64,000 nt of DNA from Lactarius indigo (taxonomy: Eukaryota; Basidiomycota; Agaricomycetes; Russulales; Russulaceae). Below are positions 26,710-38,075 of this stretch, in pieces. Position 1 is the stretch's first letter, and each line of letters starts with the position of its first letter. A program made the position numbers and the translations under genes. The stretch covers positions 372,001 to 436,000 of the forward strand of contig JAFKAC010000005.1 of the NCBI GenBank assembly GCA_025766275.1. Reading direction: 5' to 3'. Under the pieces are notes generated by a model. That model was not told where the DNA came from. It searched no databases and worked only from the letters and a program-made list of their open reading frames with translations.

Positions 26710-29101
26710 ATGGTCTTCCTTTGGGCGTCGGTTCTTATCATCTGCACCGCGACTGCTACAATCTTGGCCACTCCTACAATACATCCTACTTCTCCTATCG
26801 TCACGCTTGACAAGGGGACGTTCTTGGGAACAATGACCGGCGGTGTAAACAAGTTCCTCAGCATCCCCTTCGCAAAACCACCGTCCGTAGTTAGCCTTTT
26901 CTCTCTGTCCTCCTTGATTGACCCGTTAAACCGATAGAGTTGGCGACCTTCGCTTCCGTCTGCCCAAAGCATTTGGTCCCTACGTTGGCAAACACAATGC
27001 CACTGCATTCGGTCTTTCGTGCCCCCAACAGGCAGGCACATTGACGGTTCCTGACTGGTCACCTCAAGAGACGATCGATTACCTCTCGACCCCCCCCGGG
27101 ACCATAATTCTAGACGGCGAAGACTGTGAGGAGACCGTTGTGGATGCTCCGTGCCTCACAGAGAGAAATTCTGATAATAGTCGTAGGTTTGACTCTCAAC
27201 GTCGTTGCACCATCCCAAGTCAGACATGGTTCAAAGCTACCGGTTGTAGTGGTGTGTACTCTGTGATATGCTATCACTCATGCTAATAGTAATAACCCAC
27301 CTTGGAAGTGGATATATGGAGGTGAGGCCTATGCAATGCCTTTAACCCGTTGCTCTCACTAACATAATTTATTCTACACAGGCGCCTTCGAATTCGGGTC
27401 ATCGGCGCTGTACGGTCACATTTATATTGTCCGCCGTTCGTTTCCTGGGAAATTAAAGAAATACACAGCTACGATGGTGATGTCATAGTGAATCGCTCAA
27501 TTGCATTGGAGGAGCCTGTGGTTTACGTCGGCATGAACTATCGGTGAGCACAACATGAATCGTTCGTCGCAACTTTTGCGAGACCCTCATTTTCTCTCCT
27601 TGTCAGCGTTTCAGGTACATCTTCCCCTCGAGTGGATTCCAAGCAAAATTAACTCCTTGCTAGCCTTCGGGTTCTTGGCCAGTCAAGAAGTCAAAGACGC
27701 CAAAGTTGGTAATCTCGGGCTGTGGGACCGTGAGCGTTCGGACAGTCGGCATAATCAGCGTCATAACATCTGGCTTTACAGAACGTCTGGCATTTCGTTG
27801 GGTACAGAAGTATATTCAGGCATTTGGTGGTGATCCGTCGAAAGTGACCATGTAAGTGGAGTGGCCCATTAACGCGAATTCTATTGAGGTCTTTCAGCTG
27901 GGGTGAGAGTGCTGGCTCAATCTCTGTATCACTCCAGATGTTGTCAAACGGTGGGAATACCGGGGGCTTGTTCCGCGGGGCATTCATGGAATCCGGAGCG
28001 CCCACATCGATAGGTGATATTACTCATATAGGAATATATCTTGCGAATTCGCTCAATTCTGAGCGATCTGGTAGGGTCAACAATATTATGACTACCTCGT
28101 CGAACGCACTGGTTGCACGGGCACTTCCGACACCTTAGCGTGTCTGCGAGCCGCACCCTACAAGGAGTTGAAGGTCGCTATGGAAAGCACTCCGTCAGTC
28201 TTCTCATATCATGTACGCGGTCTATTTCTTCACACTTGCCAGACTTTCATAGTGGCCAATAATCCATCCAACCCACACTGGCAGTCTGTTGCACTCGTTT
28301 GGCAACCCCGTGTAGATGGCGTTTTTCTGGGGGACTCCCGGCTGGAGCTCGCCCGACAAGGGAAAGCAGCAAGGATCCCGTTCGTCATAGGAGACTGCGA
28401 TGACGAAGGGACTCTCTTTTCTCTTTCACTCACTAACGTCACGTAAGTGCTCGATTTTCGCCGCGTCAATCATTTCATTGATCATGGAGTGCTTGCAGGA
28501 CCAAGGCGGAGCTACGCAGTTACCTATCGGAATTCTTCTTTCTCGGTGCAACAGATGCCCAAATGGACAGGCTGTTTACGCTGTACCCCCAGGATGTCAC
28601 TAAAGGCTCGCCGTACGACAGTGGTACCAAAAATGCGTTCACCCCCGAATCCAAATGCATTGCGTCTATCTTGGGCGATTTCGAATTCCAAGCACCACGG
28701 CGCAGTTTCTGAACAACTTATCGGGAGGGCAGAATACTTGGTCATATTGTGCGTTGCACATTTTTCCTCGCTTTCGCGCGCAGGTCCTTGTTTCCACACT
28801 TACATGTAATACAGTAAGCAAACGCCTGAAGTCGCTGCCTATACTCGGTTCGGTGCATGGGTCTGATGTTCCGAATATCTATGGCGGGGGGGACCTGACG
28901 GACTACCTAATCAACTTTGCCACGAACTTGGATCCCAATAGCAGCGGATTGGGCCCACAATGGCCGCGGTACACCACCTCATCTCGACAATTAATGACAT
29001 TCGTTGATGGTCAAGCCACCAGCAGAACTATAACGTTGGACACGTACCGCGGTGAGGCGATGAAATACCTTACGAAACTCTTACTTGCGAATCCGCTATA
29101 G
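26710..29101 (+). pseudogene. CRL-like carboxylesterase CE3, with a lost splice donor and a 1-bp frameshift
   Basis: The exon set parallels CE2/CE4: 26710-26882, 26938-27125, 27187-27251, 27309-27321, 27382-27409, 27469-27543, 27607-27614, 27664-27729, 27782-27851, 27898-28027, 28075-28212, 28285-28442, 28499-28748, 28815-29101. The nucleophile motif (GESAGS), acid motif (DCDDEG) and His region (GSVHGSD) remain. Two lesions: the donor after DITH reads AT instead of GT (28028-28029; CE5 has GT there), and exon 13 is 250 nt where CE2 and CE4 have 251. One C is missing after PRRSF, so a TGA falls in frame at 28710-28712. Downstream sequence is still well conserved, so inactivation is recent, or the deletion could be an assembly error. 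If not, no full-length enzyme can be made. Confidence 0.88.
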
Positions 29102-30152
29102 CCGATGTTCGGGTTAGGTGGGACCGCAATTTAAAACATTCGTAGTTCTATTTCTGATGGACTCGGAGAATAAAAACCTCACGTAGCCTTTCTTTGATGG
29201 AATATCACCATCTCCTGTTGCTGGACTTCGGTGTTCGGACCGCGCGACTCGGGTGCCGTAGGACGGGTACCAATATCATGGTACTTCTTGTTCGAGTGAG
29301 CTATCCCATCTCAGCGATCCGCACCAATTGTTATCCAAGTTGTTATCAATTATATATTTTTGTTTTTGTTTGTGCGGACCTCACGGTCCGGCTCGTTATC
29401 AGCCAACCTCTTTGATTGTCGCCCTGTGGAAGCAGAGCATAAAACCCCATACCATAGTGGCGTTCACTAGACCCCCGAGCCGTACTCGGGTAAACTCGTA
29501 CCTGCCCCCACGGGTATGGACTCTCCTGGGTACGGGTACGGGTAGCCCTGGTAAATCCGACAGTTACCTGGGCCACCGCAGAGGAGGGGTGGGCAAGGGA
29601 TAGTCCAAGGACCCCCATGACTGAACATTTATAGAGGGCGAGGAACGGTGGAACACGTTGGAGATGAGGGCAAGACCAAGGTCAAGTTCCATAGGAGAGA
29701 CGGTGGTGGTAGGAGGGAGATTTCAGTGCTTGACAATAAGAAATTTGGTACCTCTCGTAATGGACTTCGACGTTTGGAGGCGCATGGGTCGAGTACAGTG
29801 CAGGACAGTCCTTTTACCAACTTTTCAACACAAAATAGAATGTTGGAGCATCATACTATATATTTGTGAGCGAGGTGTCCAAACTGGGAAAACGGCGACT
29901 TGAAACCGCGTGAGAGTTACTACCCGCGGTTTACACAAAACCTTTCCGGTCAGCGTTGTTCAGAATCCAAACAGTGCCTTCCTTGGATCAGGAAGTTCGA
30001 CTTCCAAAGTCAATATACTCCGAGGGTCGCGATGGCACCGGACCCGGGATGCATGGATTTAGGCGGCCGCCGAGTCTCGGTGCACTTACTTTTAGTTCCT
30101 TCATGCTGCTCAGAGGTCCCCCTTAGACTTCCCCAATCCTTCTCTGGCGGCC
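29102..30152. other. Gap between CE3 and CE4
   Basis: Non-coding, with partial similarity to the CE2-CE3 gap (a CTTCGxxGTTTGGA block, a GTGTCCAAACTGGGxAA block, and the GCTCAGAGGTCCCCCTTAG block just before the start codon). These support serial tandem duplication. No other gene is seen. Confidence 0.5.
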
Positions 30153-32595
30153 ATGGCCTTTCTTCGGGTATCGCTTCTTGTCATCTGCGCCGCAACTGCT
30201 ACAATATTGGCCACTCCTACAACACATCCTACTTCTCCTATCGTCACGCTTGACAAAGGAACGTTCATAGGAACAACGGCCAACGGCGTGAATAAGTTCC
30301 TTGGCATTCCCTTTGCGAAACCACCGTCCGTAGTTGGCTTTGGCTCAGCTCTCTGTCCTCTTTGACTGACCTGCCGACCTGGCCTTAACCGATAGAGTTG
30401 GCAATCTGCGCTTCCGTCATCCCCAGTCACCTGACCCCTACGATGGTACACACAATGCTACTGCGTACGGTCTTTCGTGCCCGCAACAAGCGACTACGCT
30501 TGCAATTCCGAATGGGCTGCCTCAACAGACGCTTGAGTACTTCGCAAGCCTCTTTGGAAACGGAACAACCACGCCGATTCAAGACGGCGAAGATTGTGAG
30601 GAGGCCTTTTGGGAGGCTCCGCACCACGGAGAACAATTCTGATCATAAGTTGTAGGTCTGACATTAAACGTCATTGCACCCGCCAATGCCAGACCGGGTT
30701 CAAATATCCCAGTAGTTGTGGTGTGTTCTCTATGAATGTCATGGCGTCACTTTCCCCGATAATGATAAACCCCTGGCAGTGGATATATGGAGGTGAAACG
30801 TAGTCAACGTTTCGACCTGTCGCTCTTACTAACATAATTTAATGCCTCGCAGGCGGTTTCGAAGTCGGATCGTCAGCTTTGTACGTATCAGATCGATTTT
30901 TCCATCGTCTGTGTCCTAGGAAAATAAAGAAATGCACAGTAACGATGGCAGCGTCATTGTGAATCACTCAATCGCGCTTCAGCAGCCTGTGGTTTATGTC
31001 AGTATGAACTATCGGTGAGCACAACTTGAATCGTTCTTCGTGACGTTGCATGTGTAACCCTTGTCCTCTTCTTAGCGTTTCCGGTGCGTCTGCGCCTCAG
31101 ATCGATTACATTTATTTTTCTCTGAACATATTGACCCTTGCTAGCCTTCGGGTTCCTGGCCGGTCAAGAAGTCAAAGACGCCAAAGTGGGCAATCTCGGG
31201 CTTTGGGATCGTGAGCGTTTGGCAATCGGCACAGACACAATTGTAATATCTGACTTTGCAGAGCGTCTGGCACTTCATTGGGTACAAAAGTACATTCACG
31301 CATTTGGTGGAGATCCGACGAAAGTGACCATGTAAGTTTGAAATGGCCCTTTAACGCGACGTCTGCTGACATCTTTCAGCTGGGGTGAGAGTGCTGGTGC
31401 AGTCTCGGTATCACTCCAGATGCTGGCAAACGGTGGGAACACCGCAGGACTGTTCCGCGCGGCATTCATGCAGTCTGGGCCCCCCACGTCAGGCGGTGAT
31501 ATCACGCGTGTAGGCATATATTCTGCAGATTCGCTCAACTGCTGAGGGGACTTGTGCTCATAGGGTCAACAATATTACGACTACCTCGTTGAAAGCACTG
31601 GTTGCAAGGACTCTTGCGACACTTTAGCGTGTCTGCGAGCAGCACCCTACAAGGAGTTGAAAGCCGCTGTAGACAGCACCCCGTCAGTCTTCTCATATCA
31701 GGTGAGTGGTCTACTTCACCACGCTCATCTGGGTTTCATCATGGCCAATGAACCACCCATCCCACAGTCTGTTGCGCTCGTCTGGCGACCCCGTATAGAT
31801 GGCGTTTTTCTGGCGGGCCCCCCGCTGGAGCTCACCCAACAAGGGAAAGCAGCAAGGATCCCGTTCGTCATAGGAGACTGCGATGACGAAGGGACTCTCT
31901 TTTCTCTTTCTCAGACCAACATCACGTAAATGCTCGATTTTGGGCACGCCAATCATTTTACTGATCACGGAGTGCTTTCAGGACCGAGGCGGAGCTACGT
32001 GATTACCTATCGGAATTCTTCTTTCTCAATGCAACGGATGCCCAGATGGACGGACTACTCGCGCTGTACCCCCAGGATGTCACTCAGGGCTCGCCATACG
32101 ACACGGGTACGCAAAATGCGTTCACCCCAGAATTCAAACGCATTGCTTCTATCTTGGGCGATTTTACATTCCAAGCACCACGGCGCAGTTTCCTGGAATA
32201 CTTATCGGGAAGGCAGAATACTTGGTCGTTTTGTACGTTGCACATTCGTGTTTCCCCGCTTCTGCATGTGGGCCCTTGTACCTCACTCACACATCCATTC
32301 TCACACAGTAAGCAAGCGCCTGAAGTCGCTGCCCGTACTTGGATCGCTTCACGGGTCCGATATTCCGAATATCTATGGTGGGGGGGACCTGACGGACTAC
32401 CTAATCAACTTTGCCACGAACTTGGATCCCAACAGCAGCGGATTGGGCCCACAATGGCCGCGGTACACCACCTCATCCCGGCAATTAATGACACTCGTCG
32501 ATGGTCAAGCCACCAACAGAACTATAACGTTGGACACGTACCGCGTTGAGGCGATGGAATACCTTACGAAACTCCGACTTGCGAATCCGCTGTAG
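30153..32595 (+). CDS. Secreted type-B carboxylesterase/lipase, CRL-like (CE4)
   Basis: Fourteen exons: 30153-30325, 30396-30595, 30656-30720, 30780-30792, 30853-30880, 30940-31014, 31076-31083, 31145-31210, 31262-31331, 31380-31509, 31564-31701, 31768-31925, 31982-32232, 32309-32595; 553 residues, all in phase and open. Signal peptide MAFLRVSLLVICAATATILA. Triad expected at Ser237 (GESAGA), Glu363 (DCDDEG) and His473 (GSLHGSD); oxyanion YGGGFE. It shares long near-identical stretches with pseudogene CE3, including the C-terminal exon (YGGGDLTDYLINFATNLD), so these two are the youngest pair. A P450 gene starts 1.19 kb downstream on the same strand, matching the CE5-P450 arrangement. Confidence 0.93.
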
Positions 32596-33787
32596 TCGAT
32601 TTATAGGGATCGCAACTAGAATTTAAGATATTCGTATACCTTGATTCGTACTTCTATTTTCTGACGGGGAATGAAAGCCTCCCCTCCGATGAAATGCCAC
32701 CGGTCACAGTAGCATAGGTCCCAATGTCAACATGGCGGTACCTTTCCCCTTGCTTCTCTGCTGGCGGAACCCTGAACCAAGCAGAACCTCTGAAAACGGT
32801 GAGGCTGAATATATGCCCATTATAAGACCCCCTTTTTAATGTGTACTTTGATCAAGCCACGGGTTAACTGCCATAACTTGCCAGGCAGACCTGGCTGGAA
32901 TCGAGCACACTGAGAATATATTACTTGACATAACTTCCACCGCTAAAGCGTCCGTGAGCACAGAACACCCAAATGAGCAACCAAACTGAGAAAGAGAAAC
33001 GATACGATACGAAATGTACCCCAGGGGCCAACAGCATTATAGTTCCCGGCCACAAAATTCGTTGGCAAGGGGTTTGAATGCAATTGTACTGCTGTAGCGT
33101 ATTACTGTCAGCGTGAATATTTTCGCTTTGACTTTTTCGAAGTCCTTGGGGCACACCATCGTCCCGGGGAGTAGGCATTCGCACAGCCTCCGGTTGTGGT
33201 CGGAATCTTGGTCGGAATCAGCATACCACCTTCAGAAACCCCTGGTCACTTGGCGTTTGGCACCGCGTGGTGGTGGGATGAAAGGCCCCGGTGATGTTCG
33301 CTTGAATCCGACAAGCACGGATCAGACGACCAGAACGGGTAGTGACCGGTGACCTGCACTTTACTTATGGGACGTTCTTGTGTTCGCAGAGCGTCTGTCT
33401 TGGCGTCTGTCGTACACCATGCCACTCACTCATCGTGACGGTCCGATGGCCCGCGCAGACGGGTTCGCGGTCACCGGTCATCGCCTGTTTCACCTCAACC
33501 TTTCAACACATTCGCAATTTCAAGATATCTTCTCGCCAATGAGCACGACTATCAAGTTTAAAAGGCAGGCGTAAACAACTGCCTAATGCAAAAACCCACC
33601 TACTCCATTCAGTAGTTGCGCCCATATACCACTGTCCTGAACGCTGATGGAACCCTGCCGCTCGGACCAGCGCCAGTGCTGTCTTTTGTTCGTGTGCTAG
33701 GAGTTTGCGCCATGACACCGTGACTAGGCCTACCCCCTATATGAGCAACGCTTACTTGTAAGCGTCCCCCAACTATCCTTCTAGCCT
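32596..33787. other. Gap between CE4 and P450-A
   Basis: CE4 3' region and putative P450-A promoter; no supported gene. At 1192 bp it is close to the 1168-bp CE5 to P450-B gap, though clear sequence similarity between the two gaps was not obvious by eye. Confidence 0.4.
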
Positions 33788-35728
33788 ATGATGACGAATG
33801 AGAGTTTCATTCCTCGCCTGAGCCACATGCGCTATGACTTTCGCTCGCTTGATTCTGTTCCTCTCACACTTCCTGTTGGTTTGATTGTGGGTATTGTAGT
33901 TGTCTTGGTTATTCGGTACGCCAAGAGCCCTTGGCGTCGCGTCCCCCCTGGTCCCAGTGGGTTTCCTATTCTCGGAAATGCCTCCAAGCTCAGGGATATG
34001 CCTTGGTTACTTGGACAGGATTGCAAGAAACAATTTAGTATGTCCGCTTCTGCTACGAGCATAACATTTGTTTTATCTGACTTCTATCTCAGACGAGATG
34101 ATGTACTGTAACGCTATGGGCCAACCCATCATTGTCATAAACAGCCACAAAGTGGCCGCCGAGCTCCTTGGTCGCCGCGCGAACATTTACTCTGACCGTC
34201 CCCGCCTCATCGTCGCGAATGACATTCTTTGTGGGGGCTTATTATATGCATTCATGCCATACGGGGATCTGTGGGTGCATCGCTCTCCTCTAGAATATTT
34301 GACAATAACGCATTATCTGTAGTTGGCGTCGGACCCGCCGTGCAGCACACGAGAGCCTCACAAGGTCGACAGTTCGTGACTATCATCCAATTCTCCACAA
34401 GGAGGCAATCCTTCTTGCTTCCGCCCTTCTTGACAGCCCGGAGGCCCGGGAGAAACATTTCCAACGCTCTGCGGCTTCCGAGACGATGTCCATCTTATAT
34501 GACTATCCAACGCTCAAGACGGAAAATGACAAAACTCTCAAGGAGATTCATGCCTTTAATGACTATGTCTCGGAGGCTGCTGTACCTGGGGCACACCTAG
34601 TCGAGCTATTTCCTTGGATGATGCTCATCCCCGATAGGTATGCGTTAATGATTCGGCGCTTATTTTCATTCCGAATGTTGTGTCAGCCTTGCGAAATGGA
34701 AGCGTGAGGGCAAGCGATATTTCATTGGATACACAAACATGTTCGAGGGGCTTTTTAATAATGTTCGTGCGGAGATTGTGGGTGACTTTCCTTTTGGCTT
34801 GCATCGTTATATTCGGCATTCACTGAGTCATCACACCACAGTCCAAAGGGTCAAATCGTCCGAGCGTCAGTGCATCGCTCATTAAGAACTCGGAACGAAA
34901 TGGGCTTTCCAATCAAGAAATGGCCTGGTTGGTGGGATCCTTATAGTGCGTTCTTGACTCATATCGGCCAAGAGTTTTCTTGTGAACACCATGCACAGCT
35001 CTGCGGGGGCAGAGACAACATATACGGCGATGAATTGGTTTGTACTTGCGATGATTACGCAACCGGAAATACAGAAGCGCGCTCAAGCTGAGCTGGACGC
35101 AGTCGTCGGTCGGGCTCGTACCCCAGCTTTTTCGGATGCTTCGAGTCTTCCCTATATACAAGCAGTAGTCAAGGAAGTTCTCCGCTGGCGCCCTCCTCTC
35201 CCATTATCTATCCCCCATAGTACGACAGAGGACGACTGGTACAATGGAATGTTCATCCCGAAAGGCACTATATGCCTTCCAAATATTTGGCTATGTCACC
35301 ACGACCCAGCCTTCTATGGCGACGACGCCGCTAACTTCAATCCAGGGCGGTTCCTGGATGCTGAAGGAAAGACTGCAACAGGAACACCTGAGGCGCGAGA
35401 CGACGGGCACAGCACATACGGCTTTGGGAGGCGCGCCTGCCCTGGGAAGCATGTTGCCAACGACTCTCTTTTCATCTTCATAGCCACAGTTCTATGGGCT
35501 TCAAACCTCGAGCGGGTCTACGATCAAGATGGTAAAGAGACTCCACTCGATATGAACTCCTTCATATACAACGGCGTAGCTTGGTACGATATTGTCCTTT
35601 TTGTGTCACAACTAGTGTTTTGACTTGTACGCTGCAGCAGGCCAGTTTCATACGAGTGCACAATTAAGACTCGGTTCCCCGAGGCGCTCTCAATTCTGGC
35701 AGAGGAAAAAGAACTGCTCAAGACATGA
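33788..35728 (+). CDS. Cytochrome P450 monooxygenase A (fungal OrdA-like)
   Basis: Seven exons: 33788-34037, 34093-34270, 34323-34637, 34687-34777, 34842-34945, 34999-35583, 35641-35728; 536 residues. An N-terminal membrane anchor (LPVGLIVGIVVVLVIRY) precedes the proline hinge PPGPSGFPILGN, as in ER-bound class II P450s that receive electrons from P450 reductase. I-helix SAGAETT (314-320), K-helix ExxR at E372-R375 (KEVLRWRP), NPGRF, and heme loop YGFGRRACPG with thiolate Cys460. It resembles the family annotated as O-methylsterigmatocystin oxidoreductase-like in basidiomycetes; the substrate is unknown. Exons 2, 4, 5 and 6 have exactly the lengths of those in P450-B. The last junction is ambiguous (35637 or 35640 as acceptor). 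Confidence 0.93.
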
Positions 35729-36327
35729 TCCACGAGTACTTGAAGATATTTGCAGAGGTGTTGGATGGCGGTATGATTCCACTCATAATCGCCGTGATGG
35801 TCCTTGCGGCGATAACCCCTTGGATTTTCCTCTGTATTTAACTGTAACTTAGAGTCGTGGTTGGAAAGCGAGGAGCACAACACCCATGATGACACTTTGT
35901 GAACTGTAAATTAGGTTCGTAATTTGGTTACATTGTAGATTCAAGTCGCGGGCCCACCTGAAATCTGTCAAGAGTAGATTTCTTAGAATGCTCGTCCAGA
36001 CCGTTTGCATCGGACAGCCGATTTAGAGTTACCGCGCTTGTACGGGCCGGAGTTTGAAGTCGTTATGCGTCGCCTAACTCATTCTTTTGAATCCGTTATC
36101 CTCGGGAAACACATCTTTCCCATCAAGTTTGCCCATGTTCCTGGGAAAGGAAAGCCAGGGTGTACTTCGGGGGCAGCTGAGTCACGCTGTCTAACCCAGG
36201 GTGGACAAGAGACCCTCAAGGTTCTTTTTCGAGGGAATTTACAGAAATTAAATAGATGAAAAACCACGTAGGAGATACAGTATCACCGCGTGTTGTGCCA
36301 GTCGTCGGCCTAGGCTAGTCGACTTTA
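35729..36327. other. Gap between P450-A and the foldback element
   Basis: Non-coding, AT/GC-mixed. Short ORFs such as 36005-36259 have no recognisable homology. Nothing further seen. Confidence 0.35.
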
Positions 36328-37641
36328 CAGCCGTTTACAAATCGATAGAGCGCTTTTCCAAAAAGCGTGGATCTGGCGGGGCTTCGGGAACCCCCGTGCT
36401 GGGGCTTACCACTGACTTACCGGGTTTTTTTTGAAATCATACTAATAATATACCGGAAAAATGACTAAAAAAAAAGCGATCAAAGCCTCTAGAGTAGACA
36501 TAGTGCCCTTCTTAGTGGGATGGTAGTCCTCCTAAGGCGTCGTATGCAGCCTGCAGAAACTACAGTTACAGTGTCCTGAGCCCCAACTCCGTCTGAGCAT
36601 CCGCAGGTCTTGGGGCATGTGATACGTTGCAAGGTGTCGTGCACGCGTCCGCGGGACGTGCGCCGTCGTATGCGGGTCCGCAGTGATTGGGGATGTGTTG
36701 CTCTTGAGGGGCTAAACGTGCGTGGACGTGTGGCAGGGTCGGGAACAGAAACGAGGTTGGGTTGTTGCAAGTGGTCGAGAATGGTCGTGCACGTTTGCGC
36801 GTGACACGAAACTTCATATAAGTAGTCGCATGAGTCAAGAATATGGTTTTTTCGAGCCAATAAGGCCACGCGCAAATGCGGAATGCTGGGGAAAACAAAT
36901 GTCACTGAACTCAACAGTCCGATGTGAGGACGAGGTAATAAGTCGGGCTCACTGTACTGCAGTCTGCAGAACAAATTGAGCACGTGACTGCCCTATTTCC
37001 TATCTTGGACATCAACACCACACCACAATTTTGTCACTTACATTTATCATAGTTGAGTCTGGCCCATTCGTTTTATTCCCCAGCTTTCTGCATTTGCGTG
37101 CGGCCTTATTGGCTCGAAGAAACCGTATTCCCGACTTATGTGACTACTTATATGAAGTTTCGTGTCACGCGCAAACATGCACGACCATTCTCGACCACTT
37201 GCAACAACCCAACCTCGTTTCTGTTCCCGACCCTGCCACACGTCCACGCACGTTTAGCCCCTCAAGAGCAACACATCCCCAATCACTGCGGACCCGCATA
37301 CGACGGCGCACGTCCCGCGGACGCGTGCACGACACCTTGCAACGTATCACATGCCCCAAGACCTGCGGATGCTCAGACGGAGTTGGGGCTCAGGACACTG
37401 TAACTGTAGTTTCTGCAGGCTGCATACGACGCCTTAGGAGGACTACCATCCCACTAAGAAGGGCACTATGTCTACTCTAGAGGCTTTGATCGCTTTTTTT
37501 TTAGTCATTTTTCCGGTATATTATTAGTATGATTTCAAAAAAAACCCGGTAAGTCAGTGGTAAGCCCCAGCACGGGGGTTCCCGAAGCCCCGCCAGATCC
37601 ACGCTTTTTGGAAAAGCGCTCTATCGATTTGTAAACGGCTG
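36328..37641. mobile_element. Foldback/MITE-like element with ~0.5-kb terminal inverted repeats
   Basis: The sequence from 36328 inward is repeated in reverse complement from 37641 inward. The outer ~480-500 bp of each arm are almost identical, and similarity decays toward a ~150-bp centre. Ends are CAGCCGTTTACA...TGTAAACGGCTG, flanked by TA on both sides (36326-36327 and 37642-37643), as expected for Tc1/mariner-type insertion. There is no transposase, so it would be non-autonomous. Near each tip is a small hairpin (CGCTTTTCCAAAAAGCG) and a T8/A9 tract. Mirrored ORFs of about 150 codons run outward in each arm but resemble no family. It lies between the two esterase-P450 pairs. Confidence 0.7.
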
Positions 37642-37643
37642 TA

Positions 37644-38075
37644 ATCGGTGCGGTATTACGTGTTGTTCAATGACGCACGTGTTTAGAAAGTTGCCGCAAC
37701 CACAATTGCGCTCGACAGCCTGAGCTGAAGTCCCTTATAACCCCATCTTATGAGACGATTGTACTTGAGTACCTTGAGTTTAGTCGCGTTTACAGTAATG
37801 GCAGACTCAACTATTCCGACTTATCAACCCCCGACTTAGTCCCCTTTGCGCGAATTACTGGTGCGTTACTGTACAGTATCTCACTTCAGTCGTCGACAAA
37901 TTTCCATCACAATTCACTTATCCCTCACTAGTGCGCGAGGCCTTTCCTGATGAGGCTTGGTAGTTGCTTAGAAGCACTTTTCTACGAGTCAGTGTATACA
38001 TACTGCCACTGTACTTAAAGACCATTTTATCCTCGGACGCTGTCCAGGGCTCACCTATCATTCTCTTTGGGGGTC
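37644..38075. other. Gap between the foldback element and CE5
   Basis: Putative CE5 promoter region; no gene or motif recognised. The GCTCAGAGGTCC block seen before CE3 and CE4 was not found in clear form. Confidence 0.35.

Noticed and set aside
36489..37480. Mirrored ~150-codon ORFs in the foldback arms as proteins
   Set aside because: They are copies of one another through the inverted repeat, with overlapping ORFs in other frames and no domain.
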